From contig NZ_QUNG01000001.1 in the NCBI RefSeq assembly GCF_003387375.1, forward strand, positions 394,510 to 458,509: DNA of 64,000 nucleotides, read 5' to 3'. The DNA comes from Marinomonas pollencensis (GTDB lineage Bacteria > Pseudomonadota > Gammaproteobacteria > Pseudomonadales > Marinomonadaceae). Positions 9,098 to 18,503 of this stretch are shown here, piece after piece. Position numbers and translations under genes: made by a program. The notes below the pieces were generated by a model that saw nothing but the letters and a program-made list of their open reading frames with translations, did no database searches and was not told where the DNA came from. The stretch's first letter is position 1; the number at the start of each line of letters is the position of its first letter.

Positions 9098-9239
9098 TGT
9101 TTACTCCAAATTATTCGTCACTACTAGCAAAAAGAACCGGCAAAAAACAATCGGTCGACGCTTACACTATTCACCACTATACGCCCCACCAATTTATCAA
9201 TAAAATATATCTTTGTTATCTATAGGATCAAATATATTG

Positions 9240-10127
9240 ATGGATATTAGACCCCTACGCTATTTTCTAGCGATCGCCAAAAGTGCTAGCTTCACTCGAG
9301 CAGCAGAGCAATTGCAAGTGGCTCAGCCGGCCGTCAGTATGGCGATAAAAAAGCTAGAAACAGACTTGGGGTTAACCTTGATTCATCGCTCTGACCGTAA
9401 AATCAGCTTAACCGATGAAGGTAAGCGTTTACTATTACATGCTGAAAAAATCACTCAAGCGGTTGATGATGCATTATTAGAAATGCGTGAACTAAAAGGA
9501 TTAAACCAAGGCGAAGTGCGTGTTGGCATTCCTAGCATGCTGGGATCTTATTACTTCCCTCCTATATTGATGGCATTCCGTCATCGTTACCCAAGCATTA
9601 ATTTAAAGGTTATTGAAGGCGGTACTTGGCAACTACAAAGGATGCTGGAACAAGGCGAATTAGATTTGAGTGTCATCGTTGCAGAAACCTTACCTGAAGG
9701 CTTAGAAACTCACCGTTTACTAAAAGAAGAAATGCGTGTGACTGTGGCCAAAGATCACCCCTTTAGCCAACAAGAAAGCATCACGCCTGAAGCCTTTTTT
9801 GATGAAGAGTTAGTGATGTTTAAAGAAGGATACTTTCATCGGCGCGTGGTTGATAATCTTGCTAAAACGACAGGAAAGCAGCCTAACATTGGTTTTGAAA
9901 CCAACTTAATTCCTCTGATTAAGTCCATTACACAACAAGGTTTTGGCGTTTCTACTCTACTCAGCATGGTTGTTGAAAATGACGATAAATTAATCTCTAG
10001 GCCGTTTAACCCGCCTATTTGGCTTGACCTTAGCATCGCCTGGCGTAAAGGAGCTTATCTTTCCCAAGCGAACCAAGCCTTTTTAGACTTTGTCTGCGAA
10101 CAAGGCCAGCCCAACAATGATCTTTAA
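9240..10127 (+). CDS. LysR family transcriptional regulator
   Basis: A 295-aa LysR-type regulator. The N-terminal winged helix-turn-helix (MDIRPLRYFLAIAKSASF, then AAEQLQVAQPAVSMAIKKLE) covers residues 1-60. The periplasmic-binding-like effector domain runs from about residue 90 to the end. I place the start at ATG 9240, because the canonical LysR N-terminus begins there; a longer reading from TTG 9213 would add nine unconserved residues. AGGA lies at 9224-9227. It is divergent from the YnfM-like transporter and probably regulates it in response to an unknown ligand. Confidence 0.85.
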   Translation: MDIRPLRYFLAIAKSASFTRAAEQLQVAQPAVSMAIKKLETDLGLTLIHRSDRKISLTDEGKRLLLHAEKITQAVDDALLEMRELKGLNQGEVRVGIPSMLGSYYFPPILMAFRHRYPSINLKVIEGGTWQLQRMLEQGELDLSVIVAETLPEGLETHRLLKEEMRVTVAKDHPFSQQESITPEAFFDEELVMFKEGYFHRRVVDNLAKTTGKQPNIGFETNLIPLIKSITQQGFGVSTLLSMVVENDDKLISRPFNPPIWLDLSIAWRKGAYLSQANQAFLDFVCEQGQPNNDL

Positions 10128-10166
10128 TGAGCCCCTTAAGCCATCACTTTTCTTTATTCCTCCAAC

Positions 10167-10205
10167 AAAAACGCCTCATTTTAACCAATAAAATGAGGCG
10201 TTTTT
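10167..10205. terminator. strong bidirectional terminator
   Basis: A perfect 17-bp inverted repeat (10167-10183 with 10189-10205) has a 5-nt loop. It has A5 on the left and T5 on the right, so it serves both the LysR gene and the convergent CbiM-like gene. Confidence 0.9.
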
Positions 10206-10250
10206 ACCCGCTAGCTTGGCTATTGAGCAGCAATCTATTCGCTGGCGTTA

Positions 10251-10922
10251 TTAGTTAAAAAGGCGCGACTCTAGTAGCCGTGTGTGTGGCCATTTTTTTA
10301 GCCCTTTTACGCCTGCTAATATAGCTAGATCAAGTATCGGTTCTATCAGTACTACGCTTAAGTACGCCACCCCAAAGCTCGCTACGGCTGACACATTAGA
10401 AACACCAAAACCTTGACCGTAAAAAGCCCAGAACGCCACCCATATGACAATGCCACCTTGGTAAGTTAAGGATAATTTTAATGCCTGTGCATAACCAATA
10501 TCCACATAAGCAGTACGTTCAGAAATCACCCGTCGTGATACCGCAGCCATCGCGAACAATGGCAACAATAAGGTCGTCACGTTCATGCCGTATTGAGGTA
10601 GGTCAAAAGGCGCAAAAACAACACCTTGTATTAACAGCCCCATAAACAGGCCTATCGACGCCGCCGCAGGACCAAAAATCAAAAATAAAGTGGAGCCAAG
10701 AATAAGATGGACTTCTGACACACCCACCGGCTGATGTGGCAATACCTGAAAAAAGAACAACACCAATGCACTGGTGATAGCACTTCTTCCTAACAAGGTC
10801 ATTAGCCCCTTGTCGCGAATTGCATCAATAGACGATTTAGCCGATAAGCCCAACGCGGCGAATGCCGTTGCGTAACTCAAAACAATTTTAGCGCCAGTCA
10901 CTACGCCTGGTTCAATATGCAC
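10251..10922 (-). CDS. CbiM-like cobalt ECF transporter permease (solo)
   Basis: A 223-aa integral membrane protein of the CbiM/NikM family, the substrate-binding subunit of cobalt/nickel ECF importers. It starts MHIEPG, keeping the Met-His N-terminus whose His2 helps bind the metal. GTG at 10922 is chosen because it gives this N-terminus and has GGAGG 6 nt upstream. About six hydrophobic segments are visible, including the VSEVHLILGSTLFLIFGP segment. A cobalamin riboswitch lies upstream, so cobalt uptake for B12 synthesis is the likely job. No CbiN, CbiQ or CbiO gene is adjacent; it would have to work alone or use shared ATPase/T subunits. Confidence 0.8.
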   Translation of the reverse strand: MHIEPGVVTGAKIVLSYATAFAALGLSAKSSIDAIRDKGLMTLLGRSAITSALVLFFFQVLPHQPVGVSEVHLILGSTLFLIFGPAAASIGLFMGLLIQGVVFAPFDLPQYGMNVTTLLLPLFAMAAVSRRVISERTAYVDIGYAQALKLSLTYQGGIVIWVAFWAFYGQGFGVSNVSAVASFGVAYLSVVLIEPILDLAILAGVKGLKKWPHTRLLESRLFN

Positions 10923-10973
10923 TGTGTGCCTCCAATAAATGTTTCATACTCACCCGTATGATTTCAATTAAGC

Positions 10974-10996
10974 GATTTTTTGAAATACAAAAAATC
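10974..10996 (-). promoter_or_regulatory. AT-rich hairpin in the cobalamin riboswitch expression platform
   Basis: A perfect 9-bp inverted repeat (GATTTTTTG/CAAAAAATC on either strand) with a 5-nt loop lies between the aptamer and the CbiM-like start. It may form part of the switching structure. A GC-poor stem of this sort is a weak terminator, so control at translation is equally possible. Confidence 0.4.
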
Positions 10997-11008
10997 TTAG
11001 AAAATAAA

Positions 11009-11170
11009 GGCCGGTCTCCGGACTCATAAGCAGCAACTTGGCCCTTCCCATTTTCACAGTGGACGCAAGCATGACTTCCTGACTTATTTACCGTTGCGGG
11101 GGCAGTACCAGGCTAGCTTCATCCTGAAGCGCACTGGTTTCCCGTTTAATCAGTTGCACTGACACCTTTA
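11009..11170 (-). promoter_or_regulatory. cobalamin riboswitch
   Basis: On the minus strand the cobalamin aptamer landmarks occur in order: GTGTCAGTGCAACTG with AACGGGAAACCAGTG, then TGGTACTGCCCCCGCAACGG, TAAGTCAGGAAGTC, and the closing GAGTCCGGAGACCGGCC. It lies in the 5' leader of the CbiM-like gene, starting about 90 nt before that start codon. Adenosylcobalamin binding would be expected to switch off expression of the metal importer. Confidence 0.93.
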
Positions 11171-11320
11171 TTCATACTGCTCAATTAAAGAGCAGATTCA
11201 TCAAGCCTAAGAAGTTACTGTTAAATAAGCAACTCAAAAGTAAGCGTCCTAGGCGGCGAATGAAAAGACCGCGGGTTAACGCTACCTTCATTCTGTTTTA
11301 TTACAAAAACGTTATGCAAA

Positions 11321-12685
11321 TTAACGGAAAATGCGCTTCGCCCAAACCGTCAAACCGGCGGCAACGCTGCCAAAGTGGTCGCCATCAAGTACTGGAACAT
11401 CGCCAATTCGCTGTTGGATTGCCGCTCTGATCACAGGGGATTTCGCAGAGCCCCCGGTCATGTAAATCACATCGGGCTGTACGCCGGCTTGCTTAATGGC
11501 GTCACTCATTAATGACAACATTTTCTCTAATGGGGGTTGGATTGACTCAGAGAACAGGTCTCGCGATATATCTCGGCTTAGCCCTTGCTCAATATAATCC
11601 AGAAAAACCTTATGATCCTGCTGATCAGACAAGGCAATCTTGGCTTCCTCTGCATTGCGCACCAAATGGTAGTTATGCTTTTCTTCGCGTAAATGTAAGA
11701 AACGTTCTAATAATTTAGGCTCGCTGGCATCCAAACGCAATTGCTCTATCTGCAGTTTCGTTTCGAGGCTATTAAAGGTCGCCAAAGCAGTGACATCATT
11801 GGTTGTAATGGCATTCCAATACAGCTGAGTTGGCATTGGCAGACCCGTCTTCAAATTAGAATCCATACCGAACAGTGGCATCAAATGTTTACCAGCAACA
11901 CGGATATCTAAGTCATTACCACCAATCCGCTCACCGGTATGGCCTAAAAAGTCCGCACTTCTGTCTTCTTTAGAAGCAAAGTCAGGGCCCATTTTCACCA
12001 TGGCACAATCTGTAGTCCCCCCGCCTATATCGACCACCAACACGGTTTGGTTTTGTGTCATTTTCGCTTCAAAATCCAAGCCTGCCGCAATCGGCTCGTA
12101 TAAAAACTCGATCTCTTTAAAGCCCGCTCGCTTACCCGCTGTGGTCAGAATATCCAATGCTTGGCGGTTGCTGGCCTCGGCATCAATGCCTTGAAAATTC
12201 ACCGGCCGTCCAATGACAGTGTGAGTCATTTCTTTGCCTAGGTTTTTCTCAGCTTGTTGCTTAATGTTTTGCATCATCGCCGTGACCACATCTTCAAAAA
12301 AATGAATGTGCTGCTCACGTAGTCCGCTGCCACCTAAAAATGATTTCGGCGATTTAACAAAGTAGCCGTCTTCAGGCCATTGATAATATTCAGAAAATGC
12401 AGCTCGACCAAAAAATAAGGTTTGTTCTCCAGCAGCAATGTCTTCTTCACGGCGGACACGTTGCGCGCGGGATAAAATCAGACGGCGCTGCTCGACAAAA
12501 ACATCACGCTGTTGTTCATCCACTAGGTTTCTTGCCACTGACTCGGCAATCAAATCACGGTCTAATGCATACAAAGTGGACGGTAAAAAAGTATTTGTGC
12601 CTTCAAGAGGCACTAACCGTACTTTGCTATCTTCTTCTATACCGATTGCACAGTTCGATGTACCGTAATCAAATCCACAAATCAT
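11321..12685 (-). CDS. yegD: Hsp70-family protein YegD-like chaperone
   Basis: A 454-aa actin-like ATPase of the YegD branch of Hsp70. The phosphate-1 loop MICGFDYGTSNCAIG is at the N-terminus, phosphate-2 is at VVDIGGGTTDCAMV (about 217-230), and the adenosine-binding MTGGSAKSPVI is near 410. The length matches E. coli YegD (about 450 aa). The substrate-binding and lid domains of DnaK are absent, so it is not a standard chaperone, and its cellular role is poorly known. It is encoded alone; the riboswitch region lies downstream of its stop. Confidence 0.88.
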   Translation of the reverse strand: MICGFDYGTSNCAIGIEEDSKVRLVPLEGTNTFLPSTLYALDRDLIAESVARNLVDEQQRDVFVEQRRLILSRAQRVRREEDIAAGEQTLFFGRAAFSEYYQWPEDGYFVKSPKSFLGGSGLREQHIHFFEDVVTAMMQNIKQQAEKNLGKEMTHTVIGRPVNFQGIDAEASNRQALDILTTAGKRAGFKEIEFLYEPIAAGLDFEAKMTQNQTVLVVDIGGGTTDCAMVKMGPDFASKEDRSADFLGHTGERIGGNDLDIRVAGKHLMPLFGMDSNLKTGLPMPTQLYWNAITTNDVTALATFNSLETKLQIEQLRLDASEPKLLERFLHLREEKHNYHLVRNAEEAKIALSDQQDHKVFLDYIEQGLSRDISRDLFSESIQPPLEKMLSLMSDAIKQAGVQPDVIYMTGGSAKSPVIRAAIQQRIGDVPVLDGDHFGSVAAGLTVWAKRIFR

Positions 12686-12971
12686 CTTTAATCTCTGCCT
12701 ATCTTAACAATCAAAAAGGCCGCGGAAGATAACACATTCCCCGTAAATCTGTCAGCCTCTGCCGCACTGAGTCGTACTATTTATCACGCCGGTCACTTTT
12801 TATTAGTCAGCCAACTAAAAATCCCTATAATGACGTCGCTACATTTATAACGACAAAAAATACAACAAAGGATAGGCGTAGCGTCTTACCGCATTATTGA
12901 TATTGGCTTAGCGTTTTATCAACAAGAAAAATGCTCATACAGGCCACCACAGAATTATAAATGGAGTTATT

Positions 12972-14882
12972 ATGAATCTTTCGCTACAAGCCAAGATTAC
13001 CTTACAGTCAGCGATCGTCGCGATCATCATCACCCTGAGCGTTGGCTTCCTTTCGTATTATGAATTCGAATCCTCCAACTCAGCCCGTATCCAAGCAGAA
13101 GCAGCATCTCAGGCCGATGCAATTTCTACTTATATAAACAGCTGGTCTGATGACCGCCGCAGCGCCTTAGTTGCGATGCGTAATAAAGTAGAAGCGCAGT
13201 TACAAACCAACCCAAATTTAAGCGAACAAGCGGTTCTAGACATTTTGCAGCAAGCCCAAACCAGCCTGCAGTTTGGCATGACATTTTTGGGGCTGGAAAA
13301 CGGAAAAATGTATCGTCATGATCCCTCGCTAAACAGCGCCTCTTACGACCCAAGAGTACGCGGCTGGTATAAGGAGGCAAAATCTAAGCGCCAAGCGTAT
13401 GTCACCGCACCGTATATTTCCGCATCCACCAAAAAGCTTTCTATGACGTTTGTTGAACCTATTATTATCAACGGGCAATTTAAAGGGGCATTAGGCGGAT
13501 TAGTCTTCTTAGACTCTGTGATGAACCGTGTATTAGCGCTCAAGGTGCAAGGCGATGGTTACAGCACTTTATTTGACGCCAGCGGAAAAATCATTGCGAC
13601 ACAAAACGTCAAGCTAATCCTGAAACAAGCTAGCGAGTTAGCGCCTAATCTAAACCGCCAGTTCTTTAATCAAGTAAGTCATGCTCCGCAATTCACCGAG
13701 TTCACCTTAAAAGGTGAGAAGACCTTGATGTATACCAGCAAGATCGAGGGCAGCCCATGGATTTTAGGCATGATGATGAAGCAGTCGGTGTTAGAGGCAC
13801 CGGTGCAAAACCTAGGGATAAAGACGCTTATTACCTCACTTATTATCATTCTGCTGGCGAGCTTAGTGGTCACTCAAGTCACTCGTTTGCTGTTAAAAGA
13901 CTTGCGTCGTGTCTCTGATAGCATGGCACAAATTGGTAATGGCAATGGTGATTTAACACAACGCCTAACCACCAACGCCAAAGATGAAATTGCTGTGTTG
14001 GTTGCCAACTTCAATAATTTCGTAGAGTTACTCCATGGCACTGTTTCTCACCTTAAGAAAATAGGCCAACAACTTTCGCAGCAAGCTTCCTACGCTCACG
14101 ACACCTCTAATGACAGCGCAGTGAAATTGGCTGAGCAGCAGCAAAACATTTCCATGGTGGCAACCGCGGTGCATCAAATGGCACTGGCCACTCAGGAAAT
14201 AGCCAACAACGCCACGAATACGGCCAGTAATGCAGATGAAACTGTGGCAGCAAGTCGACTAGGCCAAGATCAAGTCGTTAAGAGCCAGCAAAGCATTTCA
14301 GCATTAGCCTCAGAAGTACAAGAAGTGGCTCATGTGATTAACAATGTCAGCAGCAACGCCAATGGCATCAGTGCCATTTTGACGACCATTTCAGGCATTG
14401 CAGAACAAACTAACCTACTAGCTCTTAATGCTGCTATTGAAGCCGCTCGTGCAGGTGAACATGGCCGTGGTTTTGCGGTGGTCGCAGACGAAGTCCGTGA
14501 ACTTTCGCAGCGCACTTACAGCTCGATTGAAGAAATTCAAAAAATGATCGAAACTCTGCAAACCACGACGAAAAACGCCGTTTCTAAAATTCAAAAAAGT
14601 CATGAGCAAGCAGAAGGCAGTGTACTGGACGTCAATGAAGCGAAAGTGAGTCTAGATAATATTCAGCAATCTATCAGTTTAATTAATGACCGTGCCGCAC
14701 AAATTGCCACCGCTACCGAAGAGCAAACCAGCGTTACCTCGGAAATCAACCAAAACACCAATGACATTCAGCAAGGTTCTGTCGAGCTTGTTGAGCTTTC
14801 TACGCTCAGCGCCAAGCGTGCAGAAGAGCTAAAAGCCTTAGCACAGGACTTAACTGACAACATCAACATGTTTAGAACCTAA
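12972..14882 (+). CDS. methyl-accepting chemotaxis protein with dCache sensor
   Basis: A 636-aa transmembrane chemoreceptor. TM1 is at about residues 8-30. A periplasmic dCache_1-type sensor with the [11 protein letters not shown] box and SMTFVEPI follows, then TM2 at about 278-300, HAMP at about 300-355, and the cytoplasmic signalling domain. The highly conserved hairpin tip [19 protein letters not shown] is intact. It signals to CheA/CheW in response to a small ligand bound by the dCache domain; the ligand cannot be predicted. No CheR/CheB-tethering pentapeptide is visible at the C-terminus. RBS GGAG sits 6-7 nt before ATG, and a strong terminator follows. Confidence 0.92.
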   Translation: MNLSLQAKITLQSAIVAIIITLSVGFLSYYEFESSNSARIQAEAASQADAISTYINSWSDDRRSALVAMRNKVEAQLQTNPNLSEQAVLDILQQAQTSLQFGMTFLGLENGKMYRHDPSLNSASYDPRVRGWYKEAKSKRQAYVTAPYISASTKKLSMTFVEPIIINGQFKGALGGLVFLDSVMNRVLALKVQGDGYSTLFDASGKIIATQNVKLILKQASELAPNLNRQFFNQVSHAPQFTEFTLKGEKTLMYTSKIEGSPWILGMMMKQSVLEAPVQNLGIKTLITSLIIILLASLVVTQVTRLLLKDLRRVSDSMAQIGNGNGDLTQRLTTNAKDEIAVLVANFNNFVELLHGTVSHLKKIGQQLSQQASYAHDTSNDSAVKLAEQQQNISMVATAVHQMALATQEIANNATNTASNADETVAASRLGQDQVVKSQQSISALASEVQEVAHVINNVSSNANGISAILTTISGIAEQTNLLALNAAIEAARAGEHGRGFAVVADEVRELSQRTYSSIEEIQKMIETLQTTTKNAVSKIQKSHEQAEGSVLDVNEAKVSLDNIQQSISLINDRAAQIATATEEQTSVTSEINQNTNDIQQGSVELVELSTLSAKRAEELKALAQDLTDNINMFRT

Positions 14883-14900
14883 CAGCGAAGAGTACAAAAC

Positions 14901-14939
14901 AAAAAATCCCCAAGCGGCTTAGCCGCTTGGGGATTTTTT
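14901..14939. terminator. strong bidirectional terminator
   Basis: An 18-bp perfect stem, core ATCCCCAAGCGGC with GCCGCTTGGGGAT, has a 3-nt loop and is flanked by A6 and T7. It serves the chemoreceptor gene and the convergent NnrU gene. Confidence 0.93.
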
Positions 14940-14955
14940 TGGTGCTCAGGATAAA

Positions 14956-15537
14956 TTAAAGCAAAGGAGAAACACCAATCAACATTTTGTGTAAGAAGAA
15001 CACCATAGCAAACCAAGGCACAATAGATACCACGAAAGCAGCCAGATCCATATGCACGCCTATGTATTCTGGCTTAGCCACACCTGCGGCTCGATCACGG
15101 CGTCGCGCTACAGCAAAGCTAACAATTGACCATACTAAGAAACTTGCAAACAGCACGACGTCCGCTAAAGTGCCGTTACTTATTAAGTGTGCAAATGCCC
15201 ATAATTTAACCGCAAGTAAAAAGGGGTGACCGACCATGGACTTCAATTTAGTGCCAGGAATTAACGCGGCTGCAGCAAAATAAAAAGACACCAAGACCAA
15301 CAAGGAAGCAATTTGATGCGTCCACACTGGGGGATTCCACAACCAGATTGGCGCCTGACGAGTGTGCTCATAGCCCATGATAATAGAAGCAATGGCCAAT
15401 AGCGTCAGTAAACCAAAACGCATTCGCCAACGTAGCGCACCATTTTTTGCCATACTACGAGCGCGCCACTCTGAAGCAAAAATATGCAAAGAATGCAGGC
15501 CAAAGAAAATGACCAGACCGATTACTAAATTCCACAT
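14956..15537 (-). CDS. NnrU family membrane protein
   Basis: A 193-aa protein with five or six hydrophobic segments. It starts MWNLVIGLVIFFGLHSLH, the usual NnrU opening, and contains VGHPFLLAVKLWAFAHL, also a family hallmark. I choose ATG 15537 over the in-frame ATG 15558 because AAGGA lies 10 nt before it and the family N-terminus starts there. NnrU was first linked to nitrite/nitric oxide metabolism in Rhodobacter; it is also related to isoprenylcysteine-methyltransferase-like membrane proteins. No denitrification genes are nearby, so the role here is open. Confidence 0.8.
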   Translation of the reverse strand: MWNLVIGLVIFFGLHSLHIFASEWRARSMAKNGALRWRMRFGLLTLLAIASIIMGYEHTRQAPIWLWNPPVWTHQIASLLVLVSFYFAAAALIPGTKLKSMVGHPFLLAVKLWAFAHLISNGTLADVVLFASFLVWSIVSFAVARRRDRAAGVAKPEYIGVHMDLAAFVVSIVPWFAMVFFLHKMLIGVSPLL

Positions 15538-15685
15538 AGAACCAAGTTCCTTAACCATCTAGGTAAACCAAAGCTGCCTTCCATCATCCTGAAAAAGACA
15601 GCCACGTTAAAATGAAGTGTTTTTACCAAGCCACTTCAATCGCGTAAACACCACTTTCTACTCGGTCGCTTCTTTCAAAGTGCTT

Positions 15686-17008
15686 TTAAAGCACCAAAGA
15701 CGCCACCCACCCCATGACCAAAAGTGGCAAGTTATAGTGCAAAAAAGTCGGAATAACACTGTCTCGAATATGATCATGCTGGCCATCTGCATTGAGACCT
15801 GAAGTTGGCCCTAATGTCGAGTCAGAAGCAGGCGAACCCGCATCACCGAGCGCCGCTGCGGTGCCAACCAAAGCCACTACCGCAATTGGGCTAAAGCCTA
15901 ACTGCATTGCCAATGGCGTGTAGATGGTAGCGATAATAGGAATAGTACTAAAGGATGATCCAATGCCCATGGTGACGATCAACCCCACCAACAACATACT
16001 CGCAGAGGCAATGGCTTGATTTGATCCTAACCAACTACCTAATAGGTTGACCAAGGAGTTCACCTCACCGGTTGCTCGAATAACGGCGGCAAAACCTGCG
16101 GCACTGATCATAATAAAACCGATCATAGCCATCAACTCAACCCCACCAGAAAGCACTGTCTGTGATTGTTTCCAGCTAATTTGCCCGGTCACAAAATACA
16201 CGGCTAATCCACTTAGCGCGCCAAAAATCATTGATCCAGTGTACAGTTGTACGACCAATGCCATGACGATAGCGACCGCTGAAATCACAATCGCTTTCGG
16301 ACTCGGTAACACAATAGAGTTGGCATCAAACTCATTATCCGATGCTGTGTATTCACGCGGTTTACGATAACTAACAAACACGGCGATTAACAAACCAATC
16401 ACCATACCCGTTGCCGGTAACCACATGGCAGGGGCGATCGCACTAGGATCTACCTTTAATCCATTAACCGCCAAATTGCTGGCGAGTAATTGATGCAAGA
16501 ATACGCCACCAAAACCGACTGGCAATACCATATAGGGTGTCACCAAGCCGAAGGTCAAAACACATGCAATGAGTCGACGATCCAACTTTAAGTAGGTCAT
16601 AACATGCAACAAGGGCGGAACCAGAATAGGAATAAAGGCAATATGCACCGGGATTAGGTTTTGGCTCATTATCGCCATGATCAATAAAATACTACAAAGC
16701 AGGGTTCGCATAAGAGCGATATGCTGATGCGATGGAGAGTCGCTAATCTTAGTGATGATTTTATGGGCCATCCAATCGGTCAAACCAGAGCGAGAAATCG
16801 CCACGGCAAAGGCGCCCAACATCACATAACTTAGTGCAATAACAGCCCCCTCTCCCAGCCCCTGCTCAAATACTTGGGTGATTTTTAACAGGCTCATCCC
16901 ACCCACTAACCCTGCCGTGATTGCACTAACGCATAATGAAATCACCACATTTAAACGTGCTACACTTAATATCAACATTAAGGCAACACCAACAACAACC
17001 GCATTCAT
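15686..17008 (-). CDS. Na+/H+ antiporter family protein (YuiF-like)
   Basis: A 440-aa inner-membrane protein with about 12 hydrophobic segments in the NhaC/YuiF branch of the ion transporter superfamily. The first half has [21 protein letters not shown], written here as two runs around residues 37-57, and a conserved [20 protein letters not shown] motif lies near the C-terminus (about 388-407). The family includes transporters for Na+/H+ and for amino acids, so the substrate is uncertain. It is monocistronic, with a 349-bp spacer to the divergent nspC gene. Confidence 0.78.
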   Translation of the reverse strand: MNAVVVGVALMLILSVARLNVVISLCVSAITAGLVGGMSLLKITQVFEQGLGEGAVIALSYVMLGAFAVAISRSGLTDWMAHKIITKISDSPSHQHIALMRTLLCSILLIMAIMSQNLIPVHIAFIPILVPPLLHVMTYLKLDRRLIACVLTFGLVTPYMVLPVGFGGVFLHQLLASNLAVNGLKVDPSAIAPAMWLPATGMVIGLLIAVFVSYRKPREYTASDNEFDANSIVLPSPKAIVISAVAIVMALVVQLYTGSMIFGALSGLAVYFVTGQISWKQSQTVLSGGVELMAMIGFIMISAAGFAAVIRATGEVNSLVNLLGSWLGSNQAIASASMLLVGLIVTMGIGSSFSTIPIIATIYTPLAMQLGFSPIAVVALVGTAAALGDAGSPASDSTLGPTSGLNADGQHDHIRDSVIPTFLHYNLPLLVMGWVASLVL

Positions 17009-17357
17009 CTCAACATCTTCCTAACAGCATACTGTGCTCACCGACAAATAAGCACTGGGCATGGTCCAAATGGCGACAAGCCCATAAAAAAGCCACATTA
17101 AGTGACAAGCGAAGGCGGCATTGTAGGGGAGCAAGATGATTTCTCAAGAAGAAATTGGCAGATAATGACATTTTGTCTTATTTACTCGCGTTATGTGCGC
17201 TCGCTAATAGACAGAAGTTAGGTGAATGACGCACCAATCAAGTTTTATTTTGCAAGGTTTTTTCTGCATAAATGAACGGCTAAAATAGTAAAAACGAGCT
17301 AGAAAGTGCCCCCATTTTTGCTCTAGAATACGCCTTTTTTAAGAATGAGCCCTTGCC
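17009..17357. other. divergent intergenic spacer (antiporter / nspC)
   Basis: This spacer holds the two divergent promoters. I see no convincing ORF, riboswitch or terminator. The last 130 bp are AT-rich, as expected for the nspC promoter, but no -35/-10 pair is clear enough to call. Confidence 0.4.
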
Positions 17358-18455
17358 ATGATCAAGACACCGTATTATCTCATTGATAAAGCCAGTCTTC
17401 TGCACAACTTAGAGAAGATTGCTTACGTGCGCCAACAATCTGGCGCCAAATCGCTTTTGGCGCTGAAATGTTTCGCGACTTGGTCTGTATTTGATTTAAT
17501 GCAAGAGTACATGGATGGAACAACCTCTTCTTCCTTGTACGAAGTTAAATTGGGCAAAGAGAAGTTCCAAGGCGAAACTCATGCCTACAGCGTCGCTTAC
17601 ACCGACGATGAAATTGCCGAGGTGCTCGACAATAGCGACAAGATTATCTTTAACTCGATTGGCCAATTAACACGCTTTAAAGACGCCAGTGAAAACCACA
17701 CGCGTGGCCTACGCGTTAACCCTCAAGTCAGCACGTCTGATTTTATTATTGCCGACCCAGCTCGTCCTTTTAGTCGTCTAGGGGAATGGGACCCAGAAAA
17801 AATCGCCACCGTGATCGATCAAATTTCTGGCTTTATGTTCCATAATAACTGTGAAAACGACAGCTTCGAACGCTTTGACGAGATGCTGACTCACATTGAA
17901 ACTCGCTTCGGTCATTTGATTAAACAAATGAAATGGGTCAGCCTAGGCGGCGGCATTCACTTTACCGGTGAAAACTACCCGCTGGATCGCTTCTGCCAAC
18001 GCCTTAAGGACTTTGCCGATAGTTACCAAGTGCAAGTTTATCTTGAGCCTGGCGAAGCGGCGATCACCAACAGTACCACCTTAGAAGTGTCTGTATTGGA
18101 TACCTTATTTAACGGTAAAAATTTAGCCGTGGTAGATAGCTCCATTGAAGCGCATATGCTGGACTTATTAATCTATCGTGAAAACGCTAAAATGGCCCCT
18201 TGTGACGGCGACCACGAATACATGGTGTGTGGCAAATCTTGCTTAGCGGGCGATATTTTTGGCGAGTTCAAATTTAATAAAGCATTACAGGTGGGTGACC
18301 GTTTGTCTTTTCAAGATGCGGCCGGTTACACCATGGTGAAAAAGAACTGGTTTAACGGTGTTAAGATGCCGTCTATTGCCATACGCCAATTGGATGGCAG
18401 CATCGAGGTTGTGAGGGAATTCGACTATAACGACTTTGTGCAGAATCTTTCTTGA
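17358..18455 (+). CDS. nspC: carboxynorspermidine/carboxyspermidine decarboxylase
   Basis: A 365-aa PLP enzyme of the alanine racemase fold (type III), which decarboxylates carboxynorspermidine to norspermidine or carboxyspermidine to spermidine. The PLP lysine is K37 in ALKCFATW. The phosphate-binding SLGGGIHF is near residue 200, LEPGEAA near 235, and the catalytic-cysteine region CGKSCLAGDIFGEF near 292-305. The length fits NspC. It is followed 48 bp later by the carboxynorspermidine dehydrogenase, so both steps of this polyamine branch are present. Norspermidine level and this enzyme affect biofilm in Vibrio; relevance here is inferred. Confidence 0.92.
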   Translation: MIKTPYYLIDKASLLHNLEKIAYVRQQSGAKSLLALKCFATWSVFDLMQEYMDGTTSSSLYEVKLGKEKFQGETHAYSVAYTDDEIAEVLDNSDKIIFNSIGQLTRFKDASENHTRGLRVNPQVSTSDFIIADPARPFSRLGEWDPEKIATVIDQISGFMFHNNCENDSFERFDEMLTHIETRFGHLIKQMKWVSLGGGIHFTGENYPLDRFCQRLKDFADSYQVQVYLEPGEAAITNSTTLEVSVLDTLFNGKNLAVVDSSIEAHMLDLLIYRENAKMAPCDGDHEYMVCGKSCLAGDIFGEFKFNKALQVGDRLSFQDAAGYTMVKKNWFNGVKMPSIAIRQLDGSIEVVREFDYNDFVQNLS

Positions 18456-18503
18456 TCACAAGTTGAGACGGTTCACACTTTTTATTTTGGAGAGAGCGTT
18501 ACT

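Noticed and set aside
15538..15558. Upstream ATG for the NnrU protein
   Set aside because: It has no RBS; the downstream ATG has AAGGA at the right distance and the typical NnrU N-terminus.
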